The position numbers and the translations under genes were made by a program. A DNA stretch of 64,000 nucleotides, taken from the NCBI RefSeq assembly GCF_000763385.1, contig NZ_JQFA01000002.1:3410001-3474000 (forward strand), in the 5' to 3' direction. This document shows, piece after piece, positions 55,557 to 64,000 of the stretch. Each line of letters opens with the position of its first letter. Positions within the stretch are counted from its first letter, which is position 1. The notes below the pieces were generated by a model that did not search any database, was not told the DNA's origin, and worked only from the letters and a program-made list of their open reading frames with translations. Source of the DNA: Leptolyngbya sp. KIOST-1 (lineage in GTDB: Bacteria > Cyanobacteriota > Cyanobacteriia > Phormidesmidales > Phormidesmidaceae).

Positions 55557-55664
55557 TAAAGGTCTTCATCAAAACTTTTTGCTAGGGCTTAGTCCCCATC
55601 TCCGGACAGGGGCACTCTCAAAAGGAAGAGATTAGTGCTGCTGTGTTTAAGAGGGTGTCTGCAA

Positions 55665-56378
55665 ATGACAGGAATGCGACGGTCTGACAGGCGTACCTCC
55701 TCCGACGACAATGCCAGCAGATACCCCCAGGCAAAACGGGCTGAGCCAGCATCGTCAAGGGAACTGAAACAGCTTTTGAGCACCGCCCGATCGCAGCGGG
55801 ATGAGGCGAAGGATCAGGTTGTCGAGAAGGCGCGACAGCTCGAGGAAACCCAGACGCGTTACCAGGAGCAAGCGGAAGAGCTGCAATCAACCCTGGTTCT
55901 CTACCGCGAGCAAGCGGAAGAGCTGCAATCAACCATCGTTCTCTACCGGGAAAGCCAGGAGCAGGCCAGCTCCTATCTGGCACTGTATACCGAGGAGCAG
56001 GCTAGGAGCAGCGAGCTTGAGGTCAAGTACAATCAAGTCTGCCAGGAGTCTCAGAACTACCTGACCCTGTATAAGCAGATTGAGCAAGAGCTGAAGGTCG
56101 AGCGGCGCTCAAAGGCAGGAATAAAAGGTTGGGAGACTCGACGCAAGCGGGAAAATGAGCGGCTGAAGCAGGAAATTGGCGAAATGGCGATGGTGCTGCG
56201 GGAGTCGCTGACCAAGAAAGATCAGGCAATTAAGAGCCTGGAAGAAGTGGCGGCTCGGATGGATCGAATTCAGAGTTTGGTCGATTCCGTCGACGGGGAA
56301 GGGGTCAACAACCCCGTCGGGATGCTGCAAAAGTTTCAGCGCATATGGGCAGCTGTGAAAGAAATTCTGGCGGAGTAA
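55665..56378 (+). CDS. coiled-coil protein with internal tandem repeat
   Basis: A 237-residue, almost wholly alpha-helical protein. Residues ~30-215 are Glu/Gln/Arg-rich heptads. A 14-residue unit (QAEELQSTLVLYRE) is repeated in tandem, encoded by two 42-base copies at 55866-55907 and 55908-55949. ATG 55665 is chosen over 55635 because the earlier residues look non-coding. The next gene is also helical and follows closely, so the two may form a complex. No family is recognised. Confidence 0.7.
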   Translation: MTGMRRSDRRTSSDDNASRYPQAKRAEPASSRELKQLLSTARSQRDEAKDQVVEKARQLEETQTRYQEQAEELQSTLVLYREQAEELQSTIVLYRESQEQASSYLALYTEEQARSSELEVKYNQVCQESQNYLTLYKQIEQELKVERRSKAGIKGWETRRKRENERLKQEIGEMAMVLRESLTKKDQAIKSLEEVAARMDRIQSLVDSVDGEGVNNPVGMLQKFQRIWAAVKEILAE

Positions 56379-56392
56379 GGAGCGGCTCACCC

Positions 56393-56908
56393 ATGGGCAA
56401 CGATTCAGCATCGGCAATGTCAGCTTCAAAACCGGCAACCCTGGGCGATCGCCTGCGCGGCATTGCCGCAGAACTGCGCCAGGAGACGGATACGCAAATT
56501 AAGGCGACCTCCCGCATTCTGGGGGCGGCGGCTCAGATGGCCCAGAACCATGATCGACTGGTGGACGAGGTCGTGGAGATGGTCGAGGAGGATCTGGAGC
56601 GGCTGGAGCCGGGTGAGGCTGTAGCTTATGCTGTAGCCTCCTATGGCGTGGCTCAGCTGAAGCAGGACTTTAAGACTCTCAAGGCGGCGAAGGCCCATTT
56701 TGGGATTAAGGCAGGGAGCTGGGATGCTCTGGCGACCAAGCTGAATCAGGCAAGCGGCAGCTCTACCAGCCCTGGAACTGGGAGCCCAAACACGACCCAA
56801 GAGTCAGTGCTAGAGCGGCTGAGCGCGATCGAGCAAGAGATGGTGTCTCTGCGGGGCAGCATGGAGCAGGTGTTGGGCCTGCTGCAAGAGTTGGTAAAGC
56901 AGAGCTAG
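56393..56908 (+). CDS. helical hypothetical protein
   Basis: A 171-residue protein, mainly helical: LGDRLRGIAAELRQETDTQI, VVEMVEEDLERLEPGEA and a C-terminal coiled coil SVLERLSAIEQEMVSLRGSM. A Ser/Thr/Gly/Pro linker lies at about 125-140. It is 14 bases after the coiled-coil gene, with AGGAG upstream. Its stop codon TAG coincides with the TA of a lone MITE end. Not recognised. Confidence 0.68.
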   Translation: MGNDSASAMSASKPATLGDRLRGIAAELRQETDTQIKATSRILGAAAQMAQNHDRLVDEVVEMVEEDLERLEPGEAVAYAVASYGVAQLKQDFKTLKAAKAHFGIKAGSWDALATKLNQASGSSTSPGTGSPNTTQESVLERLSAIEQEMVSLRGSMEQVLGLLQELVKQS

Positions 56909-56921
56909 GGGCTGTCATTGA
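56906..56921. repeat. lone MITE end
   Basis: TAGGGGCTGTCATTGA matches the terminal repeat of the TA-flanked MITE family; no matching second end is seen nearby. Confidence 0.5.
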
Positions 56922-57032
56922 GGTAGATGCAAGCCCAACTGGTTAGCAGGTGAATGCGTTGGCCTTGGGGCGATCGCTCCGCTTCCAATCTTCAAATGCG
57001 ATAATGACATTTTCCTCTCGTATGGCCAGCTC

Positions 57033-57782
57033 ATGGTGCCCAGCTTTCCTGGCATGAACCCCTACCTGGAGGCCCCTGACCTCTGGCCGGAGGTGCATGC
57101 CTGGCTGATTGTGCAGCTGGCCCGTACCCTCAACCCCCGCTTGCGCCCCAAGTACCGGGCTGCCATAGAGCAGCGGGTCTACACCGACTCGCTGCTGGTG
57201 GGCATTCCCGATGTCTCGGTGGTAGAGCAGCCCCGCCCCCAGCCTGCCGCCCCCAAACCTACGGCGACTCTCAGGCAGCCCATTACTGTCAGCTTGCCCA
57301 TGCCCGAAGAAGTGCGGGAGACCTATGTGGAAATTCGCCAGATCGGCACTGGCCAGGTGGTGACTGTTGTGGAAGTGCTGTCGCCCAAAAACAAGCGCCC
57401 TGGTGAAGGTCTGGCTCAGTACGGCACCAAGCGCCTGAAGGTGCTGGAGAGCCAGAGCCACCTGGTGGAGATTGACCTGCTGCGGGGGAGCGACCCGCTG
57501 CCCATGTCTGGCGGCGTAGCCTCTGACTACCGTATTTTGGTCAGCCGTGCCCAGCGACGGCCGTGGGCTGAGCTGTACCCCTTCAACCTGAGCGATGCTA
57601 TTCCCCAGTTTCCCCTGCCGCTTCAACCGGGGGACGACGAACCGGTGGTTGATCTGCATCAGATCTTGCAGGATATCTATACCGCCGCCGCCCTGGAGTT
57701 CGTAATTGACTACAGCCAGCAGCCCATTCCGCCCCTGAGTTTAGCGGACTTGCAGTGGGTGCAAACCCTCGTAGAGCCATAA
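57033..57782 (+). CDS. DUF4058 family protein
   Basis: A 249-residue protein of the cyanobacterial DUF4058 family: FPGMNPYLEAPDLWPEVHAW at the start, VVEVLSPKNKRPGEGLAQY in the middle (the nuclease-like E-x-K pattern of related Uma2/PD-(D/E)XK proteins) and LHQILQDIYTAAALEF at the end. Function is unknown; a nuclease-like fold is inference. Confidence 0.85.
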   Translation: MVPSFPGMNPYLEAPDLWPEVHAWLIVQLARTLNPRLRPKYRAAIEQRVYTDSLLVGIPDVSVVEQPRPQPAAPKPTATLRQPITVSLPMPEEVRETYVEIRQIGTGQVVTVVEVLSPKNKRPGEGLAQYGTKRLKVLESQSHLVEIDLLRGSDPLPMSGGVASDYRILVSRAQRRPWAELYPFNLSDAIPQFPLPLQPGDDEPVVDLHQILQDIYTAAALEFVIDYSQQPIPPLSLADLQWVQTLVEP

Positions 57783-57837
57783 CCCATTGCCGTCGTCTGA
57801 GGGGCAACCCCAAAGCAACGTAGCCAGTTTACAGGCC

Positions 57838-58230
57838 CTACTCTTCTTTTGCCTTCAGCAGCGCCATCGATCGCGCCAGCCGGGCCTGGGTTTGGGTCAT
57901 CACGGGACCGCTGAGTCGAGCCCTGGCCGAGATTAAAAATCCCAGCCCCAGCACCAGGTTGACCCCGGCTACTGCGCCAATGGCCTGGAGCCACGACAGC
58001 CCCAGCGCCTGAGCAAAGACCACGCCAGCCACCTCGGCCAGCACCCCCACCGTCGCCAGCATGCCAAGGCCCAACGCCAGCATGATCAAACCGCCCAGTA
58101 GCCGCTGCCGTTCGTAACTGGCCTCCTGCAGGGCGACATCGAGATGGATATCGACTAGCAGAGACCCCAAGCGCAGTAGTCGCCGGATGTAGTCCTCAAT
58201 CTGATCCCAGGTGGAGGTCGAACTAGCCAC
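57838..58230 (-). CDS. phage-holin-like (DUF1469) membrane protein
   Basis: A 130-residue protein with a helical N-terminus (WDQIEDYIRRLLRLGSLLVD) and two hydrophobic helices, in the style of the phage_holin_3_6/DUF1469 family. In cyanobacteria these are chromosomal membrane proteins, not phage genes. It overlaps the next minus-strand gene by 8 bases, so the two are co-translated. Confidence 0.72.
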   Translation of the reverse strand: MASSTSTWDQIEDYIRRLLRLGSLLVDIHLDVALQEASYERQRLLGGLIMLALGLGMLATVGVLAEVAGVVFAQALGLSWLQAIGAVAGVNLVLGLGFLISARARLSGPVMTQTQARLARSMALLKAKEE

Positions 58231-58702
58231 GCTTGCCTCCCAACAGCAGGCCCAAAATGAATCCCAGCCCCAGGGCGACGAGCAGGCTGGTGCCCAGATT
58301 GCTGCGGGCTTTTTTCTCCAGCTCCGGCAGCATTTCGGCCTTAAATTCTGCGATTAAATGCTCGGTGCGCGACTCCAGGTCATCCAGCAGGTGATCGAGG
58401 GTGGCGGGCAGGGCACTGTCGGAGTTATCTGAGCTGTCGGCGCTAGGGAGAGAGAGCTTGGCAACTGCCGTTTGGGCCGGTTCAATCAGGCTGGCTAGCT
58501 CGTCGAGGTGGCGGCGAATGCGGGTTTTGGTGTGGTCCAGCTCGCCACTGATGTAGTCGACGGCCTGCTCCAGGTTCCCCTCCGTGGCCAGCAGATTTTC
58601 TTCAACTAGCTGGGGCCACTCGGACAAAATCAGTGGCACCATAGCGTTGAACTGATGCTTAAAGGCTTTCTTAGCGTGGGTAAGGGCGGTTTTTTTGGCC
58701 AT
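58223..58702 (-). CDS. membrane-anchored helical protein
   Basis: A 159-residue protein with a long amphipathic helical region and one C-terminal glycine-rich membrane segment (LLVALGLGFILGLLLGG). The plan resembles DUF883/ElaB-type tail-anchored proteins, but the similarity is weak. It is upstream of and overlaps the DUF1469-like gene, suggesting joint function at the membrane. Confidence 0.65.
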   Translation of the reverse strand: MAKKTALTHAKKAFKHQFNAMVPLILSEWPQLVEENLLATEGNLEQAVDYISGELDHTKTRIRRHLDELASLIEPAQTAVAKLSLPSADSSDNSDSALPATLDHLLDDLESRTEHLIAEFKAEMLPELEKKARSNLGTSLLVALGLGFILGLLLGGKRG

Positions 58703-58759
58703 GGCTCAAGGCGATTCCCGTGGGTGGGTAGACATTGGGCGCGTTGGCTGAGATCGGGA

Positions 58760-59323
58760 TCAGGAGATTCGCCGTCGTCTACGACCTCGCTGCCGAAAGA
58801 CCAGGTACAGCAACACGCCTACTACCAGCAGTACCAGAATGGGCACTGCGATCGCCAGTACCGAAAGGATGGTTGAGCTGGCTAGTTCAGTGGTAGACAC
58901 AGCAATGTTGCCCACCGGACCACCGGCAGCGGTGGAGGCCAGTCGGGCCAGCCCAGTGAAGGCCTGGGTGCTACTGGCCACCCCGCCCCCAGCGATCAGC
59001 GCCAGACTCCACTGCAAGAATGGATTCATATCGCCGCCTGTAACGGCCAGGGTGAGCACAGTACCGGCGATCGCCGCCGCCGGCAGCTCCACCGCATCCA
59101 TCAGATTGTCAACGATGGGCACAAAGTAGATCAGTATCTCCAGAGCCGTCGCCGCCGCCAGGGCCACTAGCGCTGGGGTTGTGCCCATCCAGGCCATATT
59201 GGGCGACAGCGTGAGGTAGCCCTGCTGCGCGGCCAGGCCAGCGACTAAAAACGGCACCAAAATTCTGAACCCGGCGGCAGCGCTGAGCCCAATACCGATG
59301 GCAATGTGCAGCAGTACGTCCAT
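58760..59323 (-). CDS. DUF4126 membrane protein
   Basis: A 187-residue protein with five or six hydrophobic segments and the family pattern GIGLSAAAGFRILVPFLVAG, ALEILIYFVPIVDNLMDAVE, PAAAIAGTVLTLAVTGG. The tail ends in a run of Arg (GRRRRRIS). Function unknown. It is 5 bases downstream of the helix-turn-helix gene on the same strand. Confidence 0.85.
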   Translation of the reverse strand: MDVLLHIAIGIGLSAAAGFRILVPFLVAGLAAQQGYLTLSPNMAWMGTTPALVALAAATALEILIYFVPIVDNLMDAVELPAAAIAGTVLTLAVTGGDMNPFLQWSLALIAGGGVASSTQAFTGLARLASTAAGGPVGNIAVSTTELASSTILSVLAIAVPILVLLVVGVLLYLVFRQRGRRRRRIS

Positions 59324-59328
59324 AGGGT

Positions 59329-60396
59329 CTACTCGCCGGTCCCAGCGGCGACTGGCTCGACCGAGTCCTGGCCCAGGGAAAACACCTGTCCATCAATCAG
59401 CAGCCGGGTAATACCCTTGGCCTGTAGGTAGGGGCTGGTGGTCTGCAGCAGCGAGCCGTCGGGCACCTTGACCACCCGCTGGTTACGGCGCGAAAAGCGG
59501 CGGGCCACGTTGTGGTTTTCAAAGACGGGCAGGGTGCGCGAATCGCCCTCGGCCTCGGGAATCTGGCCCAGTTCGGCAAAGGTGCGCAGGGGCAGCACCA
59601 CCAGCTCCGAAGAGGTGCGCTCTACCACCACGTAGCACAGAGACGGCAGCGCCTCGGCGGTCAGCGGCGCAATTTCAATGGGCTCCCCTGGAGCTGCATC
59701 GGCGCTCGGGCGAGGCTTGTCTCCAGCGGTGTCTCCGCCTTCCCAGGGGTACCCATCGTCGTCGTCGTCGTCATCGTCGCCGTAGTCGTCACCCAGCAGG
59801 GCGTCGTCGTCGTCATCCCAGTCGTCGTCGAGATCGACGCTGGCCTCAGCAGCATCGTTCGGCTCATCGGCGGGGGGAGAGCTGGGAGCCGCCGCCTGAG
59901 CGGACTTCAGCACCGGTCGGGCGGGCTTTTCGGGGGCCGGGGGTGGGTCGGGTAGCGACAGTTGGGCGGGCTCTGGGCTCTCCTCAGCAGCGGGCTCAGC
60001 GATGGGCTCGGCTGCTTGCGATCGCCGCTTGCGAGTGGGCTTGGGCGGCGGTGGGGCGGCCTCAGGGGTCTCCTCTGGGGGACCCGTCGGGGCCTCAGGC
60101 AGGGTCACCTCAACGACCGGGGCCGATACCTCAGGGTCGGGATCCGCATTTGTCTGGCGGCGGGGCTTGGCCGGAGCTGGGTCCGGGGCTGGCGCGGTGA
60201 CGGCTTTGTCGGCTCCACGCTTCTGCTGAATGAGGACGCTGTACTCGGCTTCAGGCAGACTGGCCTTGAGCAGACGGCTAATAGTGCTGTTGCTAACCCC
60301 ATAGCGCTCCGCCAGGGTTGAGGTTGTCTCCTGGGGCTGGCGGTACAGGCTCAAGATGGATGTCTTGTCAGCCTCAGTCAGCTTCTTGGGTGCCAT
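59329..60396 (-). CDS. helix-turn-helix protein with acidic linker
   Basis: A 355-residue protein in three parts. Residues 1-45 form a resolvase/transposase-like helix-turn-helix (TLAERYGVSNSTISRLLKA). Residues ~65-240 are Pro/Ala-rich, then strongly acidic with runs of Asp, encoded by GTC-type triplet repeats near 59757-59830. Residues ~245-345 are a folded C-terminal domain (YVVVERTSSELVVLPLRTF, KGITRLLIDGQVFSLGQ). Probably a cyanobacteria-specific DNA-binding protein. Confidence 0.78.
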   Translation of the reverse strand: MAPKKLTEADKTSILSLYRQPQETTSTLAERYGVSNSTISRLLKASLPEAEYSVLIQQKRGADKAVTAPAPDPAPAKPRRQTNADPDPEVSAPVVEVTLPEAPTGPPEETPEAAPPPPKPTRKRRSQAAEPIAEPAAEESPEPAQLSLPDPPPAPEKPARPVLKSAQAAAPSSPPADEPNDAAEASVDLDDDWDDDDDALLGDDYGDDDDDDDDGYPWEGGDTAGDKPRPSADAAPGEPIEIAPLTAEALPSLCYVVVERTSSELVVLPLRTFAELGQIPEAEGDSRTLPVFENHNVARRFSRRNQRVVKVPDGSLLQTTSPYLQAKGITRLLIDGQVFSLGQDSVEPVAAGTGE

Positions 60397-60477
60397 GCCG
60401 TGGGTTCCGTAACAATGCCATCTAACATCTTAAAGCCAATATCTGCGGAGGATGTCCGGAAGATGTTTTGGGAGATT

Positions 60478-61470
60478 CTACCCGCGCCGTCGCCGAGGGC
60501 TGCGGCGAGAGGTGACAGACACCGCATGTTCAACCACAGCTCCCAGCCCAAAAAAGACGGCTGAAAAGGTCCAGAAGACCTCCCACAGGCTGCCTTCTAC
60601 GTAGGTGCCGGTGTTGACGGCATAGGCAAAAAACATGTCGGCAATGTAGAGACAGAAGGCCGCGATCGCAATTAGCTTCCACGATTGGGAGTAGCGCCCG
60701 CCCCAAAACGCTACCAGTAGCGTGCTGGCAATAATCAGCAGCACAATATCCCCAATCAGGTACATCAGACCCACCCCGTCTGACAGGGGCTCCAGCCTCT
60801 GGTCCATCTCAAGCACCCAGGCCGGGGCATTTGACGGATCTTCTGACGTTTCAGGGGCCACCACAAGGGCGATATCAGCCTTTGCCATGGTTTCGGCCTG
60901 GGCCACATAAACGGTTGGAGCTGTGGTAACGGTTGGGGCTGTGGTCACTACCGCTGCCTCCAACGCCACTACCTTGACAAAAATCGCCAGCAAAACACCG
61001 CCCAAGCCAACCCCAAGCACTATCAGCCACTGGGGCATCTCCAGATTGAGCCGACGGGGCAGTACCGCCTTGAACATACCAGCGGCCAGAAAGACATAGC
61101 TAAAAATGTAAAAGAAATCCCCCAGGGATACCGCCGGGTCGAGGCCCCAAATGGTGCCCCAGAGAAAGAACATCACGTTGCCCAGCACGTAGAACAGCAG
61201 CCCCAGGCCAATCCAGAACCAGACATTGCGTCCGCTGGCAATTTGGGTACTGCGCCAGTTGCGAAAGCACAAAATTGAGGCCAGTAGAAAGGCCCCCGTT
61301 TCAAACACGTTAATGCCCAGCAGAAACCAGCCTGGCTGGGCACCATCTTCCCCCGGAGCCGTAAACAACAAGAAAAACAGAAGCGTAGCTATACCCCAGG
61401 CCAGGCATACTCCCACCAGCAGCGGGGTAGACGAGGAACTGGTGGAAGCGGGGGTTGATGACTTGCTCAA
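60478..61470 (-). CDS. multi-pass membrane protein of unknown function
   Basis: A 330-residue protein with about eight hydrophobic helices in two groups, split by an extramembrane loop (about residues 175-240) that carries a short repeat TTAPTVTTAPTV. I place the start at TTG 61470 because AGGAG lies 7 bases upstream and no ATG is available there; the longer frame to 61590 is unlikely. It has aromatic-rich segments like WFWIGLGLLFYVLGNVMFFL. No family is recognised; no catalytic domain is attached. Confidence 0.7.
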   Translation of the reverse strand: MSKSSTPASTSSSSTPLLVGVCLAWGIATLLFFLLFTAPGEDGAQPGWFLLGINVFETGAFLLASILCFRNWRSTQIASGRNVWFWIGLGLLFYVLGNVMFFLWGTIWGLDPAVSLGDFFYIFSYVFLAAGMFKAVLPRRLNLEMPQWLIVLGVGLGGVLLAIFVKVVALEAAVVTTAPTVTTAPTVYVAQAETMAKADIALVVAPETSEDPSNAPAWVLEMDQRLEPLSDGVGLMYLIGDIVLLIIASTLLVAFWGGRYSQSWKLIAIAAFCLYIADMFFAYAVNTGTYVEGSLWEVFWTFSAVFFGLGAVVEHAVSVTSRRSPRRRRG

Positions 61471-61713
61471 GGGTCCACTCCTATGGAACTCAACAGCATG
61501 AGTGCTGACCAAAAGACAGCGATGGCCCCTTGAGGGTCGGTCGTTGACCATCGCCACGGTTGCGCCGTTGGGGCAAAGCGCCTGGCGCAACGCCTGAATT
61601 GTACCGGCTTCCTTTAATGATGGGCGTCAAGCCTGCCAGAATAGAGCGAATTGGTCGTGCAGAGCAATATTTCTTTAACTCGAATCCTACTCCCTGTTCT
61701 AGGGGCGGGTTGG

Positions 61714-62385
61714 TTACGTCCATATCTTGCCCGTCGGCGACTGCTGCAACCATCGCCGAAACAGCGCCTGCTCGTTGCTAGTCAAGTCCTCGATGGCTTC
61801 AAAGGCGCGATCGGCGAAGTTGGCGTTGCCAAAATAGTCTCTGCCAATGCGGTGGGTTTCTTCGAGCAAGCGATGCAGATGATGGTCCTGCCAGGGCGGC
61901 AGCTGGGGCATCGCCAACGGGTCTACCGTCAGAATACTTTTGACCGCGTCGGGGGTGGTCGCCTGGGGGAACTTCCAGGCGGCAAAGACTTTAGCAATGT
62001 CGCCTTCAAACTGGCGGGCCTGCTTGACCCCCAGCAGGTCTTCCACATCCATGTAGAGCACCTGTAGCATCAGCAGGCAGGCTTTGATGTAGGTCGCTTC
62101 TGCCGGCGGGGTGCCGGTATCGCCGCTAGTATCGGGCTCAAATTGGTCAAGGCGAATCTTACCCCAAATGCTAAAGCGCTCCGGTTCTTCTAGGAGCACG
62201 CAGGCCTTGCCCCGGTTATCGGTCAGGTCGCGCCAGAGCGCTCTGGCATCGTCCTCCTGGGCAGCGGTAAACACGCTCAGCAGCCGAAAGGTTTGCCCCT
62301 GGTACGACAGAATTGGAATCTGTTGATCTTTTTGAGGATGGTGCATCGTTTTGATGTCAACATCCTGCCGCTTGAGGATAAACAT
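61714..62385 (-). CDS. Npun_F0813-like conserved cyanobacterial protein
   Basis: A 223-residue soluble protein. It has IPILSYQGQTFRLLSVFTAA, ARALWRDLTDNRGKACVLLE and ERFSIWGKIRLDQ, which I associate with the cyanobacterial Npun_F0813 family of unknown function. The ATG at 62385 gives the usual start MFILKRQDV. It stands alone between a membrane protein gene and the tRNA. Confidence 0.78.
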   Translation of the reverse strand: MFILKRQDVDIKTMHHPQKDQQIPILSYQGQTFRLLSVFTAAQEDDARALWRDLTDNRGKACVLLEEPERFSIWGKIRLDQFEPDTSGDTGTPPAEATYIKACLLMLQVLYMDVEDLLGVKQARQFEGDIAKVFAAWKFPQATTPDAVKSILTVDPLAMPQLPPWQDHHLHRLLEETHRIGRDYFGNANFADRAFEAIEDLTSNEQALFRRWLQQSPTGKIWT

Positions 62386-62649
62386 GTTATGGCCTGCTGA
62401 CTCCTAGCTGAGGTGATTACCTGCAGTAGGCGGCGGCTGCAACAATAAACCGCACCCTTGGTACTGCGTCATTGATGATGGATAAAGCCTTGCAAACCCT
62501 CGCAAACGCTACGATCTGTTTAAGAGATTTATTTTAGCGGCCCTGGCTGCCTTGGCACAGTCCTTTGCTGCTGTTTTTCCAACATTCTATTCGCCTTGGG
62601 CTGTCCTGAGCGCATACGCCACCCTCTAAGATAGAGTGATGTTGAGTTG
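62386..62649. other. intergenic region before tRNA-Arg
   Basis: About 264 bases with no gene recognised. The tRNA promoter should lie within the last ~60 bases (AAGATAGAGTG near 62628 could include its -10 box). Confidence 0.4.
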
Positions 62650-62722
<73 letters not shown>

Positions 62723-62886
62723 TTTGGATCGGGTCGGGGCTGCCGCCCTGGCCAGTGCTGATAAGGGCAGCATACCCCCACGGTGGGGGTAACCCGTCAC
62801 CCAGACCGCCTAGGGTTGGGCACTGGGCAACGGTGAGGCGAAAACGCTAATCTGGCTGTAGTTCCCGATCTTGGCAGGCTACTCCT

Positions 62887-63558
62887 TTGGACGATTCAGA
62901 GCTACAGGCCAAACTCAAGCAGCTAGAGGCAGACCTCAATTCGTCTTCCCCTCCGCCTACCCCTCATCGGACGGAGAAGCCGGTGTCACAACCGCAGAGC
63001 TGGGGGCAGCGGCTCAAGGGCAACGCGCTATTGCCCGTCTATCTGGTGGCGATTCCCTGGGCTCAGGAAATCGTTGACCAGGCGGTGTTTGGCGGGACCT
63101 GGAACCTGCCGCTGCACCCCCGCAGCGTGGCCGGAATTCCCGGCATTTTTCTGTCGGCCATTTCCCACTCTGGCTTTGCCCACCTGATCGGCAACACGAT
63201 TGGATTTTTAATCTTTAGCTGGCTGATTTTGGCCAAAAGCCGCCGCGACTACTGGATTACACTGCTGATTGGCTGGCTGGGCGGTGGGGTGGTGGCCTGG
63301 CTGTTGGGCCCCAGCAGCGTCCACGGCCTGAGCGGAGTGGTTTACACCCTGTTTGGCTACTTGCTATGCATTGGCTGGCTGGAGCGGCGGGTGGTGCCCC
63401 TGTTGATTTCGGTGTTTGTGCTGATCAACTACAGCTACTTTATCTTTGGCATGTTCCCCACCCAGCCGATGGTGGCCTGGTGGGGGCATTTGTTTGGCTT
63501 CTTCCTGGGGATTCTGGCGGCCTACGGGGTATATCGGGAGCCGGGGAAGAGGGGGTAG
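62887..63558 (+). CDS. rhomboid family intramembrane protease
   Basis: A 223-residue protein with a hydrophilic N-terminus (about 1-45) and six membrane helices. It has the rhomboid marks HSGFAHLIGNTIGFL, the catalytic Ser in VHGLSGVVYTLFG (about residue 149) and the catalytic His in WWGHLFGFFLG (about 201). It cleaves membrane proteins within the bilayer. The start is a TTG at 62887; no better start codon lies nearby. Confidence 0.88.
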   Translation: MDDSELQAKLKQLEADLNSSSPPPTPHRTEKPVSQPQSWGQRLKGNALLPVYLVAIPWAQEIVDQAVFGGTWNLPLHPRSVAGIPGIFLSAISHSGFAHLIGNTIGFLIFSWLILAKSRRDYWITLLIGWLGGGVVAWLLGPSSVHGLSGVVYTLFGYLLCIGWLERRVVPLLISVFVLINYSYFIFGMFPTQPMVAWWGHLFGFFLGILAAYGVYREPGKRG

Positions 63559-63622
63559 GTGGGTAGGCGGGTGGATGGGTAGATGGGTAGGTGGGTAGGT
63601 GGGTAGGTGGGTGGATGGGTGG
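63556..63622. repeat. G-rich tandem repeat (GGTGGGTA type)
   Basis: Repeats of GGTGGGTA and GGATGGGT, at least six units, between the rhomboid and DUF1643 genes (both 3' ends). Same family as 7496-7596. Confidence 0.85.
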
Positions 63623-63635
63623 CGGATGCCAGAGA

Positions 63636-64000
63636 TTAAATATTCCAGGGTTTTAAGAGCGTGTGGCGGGGGACGTAGAGGGGGTGACGGGGCTGGCCGG
63701 TGCGGTTGAGGCCCAGGCAGTGGCAGTAAGCAGAGAAGGGGGCCAGCAGGGCGAGGACGGCGCGATCGCGCCCCTGCCAGCTACCTCCGTTTCCCCAGGC
63801 CAGCAGAATACGCTCGGCCTGGTTGGCGGCGGCGAGTAGAGCGGCGTCGTTGTCTGGACCGATGGGATCGGCAACCTGGCGCAGCACCTGGGGCCTAGGG
63901 CTGCGGTAGGCAAACAGATTGACCACTGCGATCGCCCCAAAGCCCCAGCCCATCGCCAGCCCTGTGCAGCGGCGCAGGGTGGGGTCGTCTATGCTACTGT
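63636..64000 (-). CDS. DUF1643 family protein (5' partial)
   Basis: The frame is open to the window end. Upstream of the apparent ATG (63953) it reads SIDDPTLRRCTGLAMGWG, which is the family's conserved N-terminal motif, so the true start lies beyond the window. The remainder includes AVVNLFAYRSP and LLAWGNGGSW. DUF1643 proteins occur widely and their function is unknown. About 120 residues are visible. Confidence 0.85.
   Translation of the reverse strand, partial: SSIDDPTLRRCTGLAMGWGFGAIAVVNLFAYRSPRPQVLRQVADPIGPDNDAALLAAANQAERILLAWGNGGSWQGRDRAVLALLAPFSAYCHCLGLNRTGQPRHPLYVPRHTLLKPWNI

Noticed and set aside
57838..58702. Prophage remnant, because of a holin-like protein
   Set aside because: No lysin, capsid, integrase or attachment sites nearby; this holin-like family is a normal chromosomal membrane protein in cyanobacteria.

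Overview
The window reads as chromosomal DNA of a filamentous, Leptolyngbya/Nodosilinea-like cyanobacterium. GCGATCGC (HIP1) octamers are scattered throughout, GC is high, and many genes belong to families found mainly in cyanobacteria (DUF1997, DUF4079, DUF4058, DUF4126, HemJ, cyanoexosortase B, an Npun_F0813-like protein). The species is inferred, not proven.

Layout. 1-9.4 kb: SNF2 helicase (5' end cut by the window), NfeD-like protein, sigma factor with two unknown neighbours, then a minus-strand cyanoexosortase B / EpsI-like / DegT aminotransferase group. 9.4-14.6 kb: CIRCE-controlled groES and groEL, and a ParM-like/ParR-like pair. 14.7-23.4 kb: molybdopterin oxidoreductase, SWIM protein, NmrA-like reductase, DUF1997, DUF4079, M48 protease, TVP38. 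23.7-27.4 kb: a histidine kinase/response regulator operon split by mobile element 1. 28-36.5 kb: two ABC-2 permeases, a TIR-domain protein beside an LRR-protein kinase, HemJ, and a large TPR protein. 36.7-41.2 kb: DnaK, ArfB, TPM-domain protein. 41.7-46.6 kb: AraC regulator, MAPEG, MddA-like methyltransferase, cupin and O-methyltransferase, ending in mobile element 2. 48-64 kb: PAP2, DUF1328, macrolide-phosphotransferase-like, VOC, PpsA, ABC-2 permease, GST, coiled-coil pair, small membrane proteins, tRNA-Arg(TCT), rhomboid, and a DUF1643 protein cut by the window end.

The most unusual feature is a pair of transposon-like elements, 25140-26709 (1570 bp) and 46587-48158 (1572 bp). Both have the same ends (imperfect ~23-bp inverted repeats starting CTAGTTCC), both have perfect 8-bp target duplications, and both keep the same transposase start (with Shine-Dalgarno) and transposase C-terminus. 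The interior is not a transposase. It consists of apparently identical copies of pieces of host genes whose intact originals lie 6.5-13 kb upstream in this window: the NmrA-like/DUF1997 region in element 1, and TPM-domain plus TPR gene pieces in element 2. Element 1 also carries a primase-like piece from outside the window. Architecturally these resemble plant Pack-type transposons (Pack-MULEs). An assembly error is a serious alternative: the two lengths are nearly equal, the retained ends of element 2 are about 100 bp, and the jumps are regular at 6.4-7.0 kb. The insertion of an IS at both sites is well supported by the target duplications; the chimeric interiors need long-read or PCR confirmation.

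Other repeats include a TA-flanked MITE family (three copies plus one lone end), a GTCATTCTGA-type MITE, short palindromic repeats, and G-rich strings at four loci including just upstream of dnaK.
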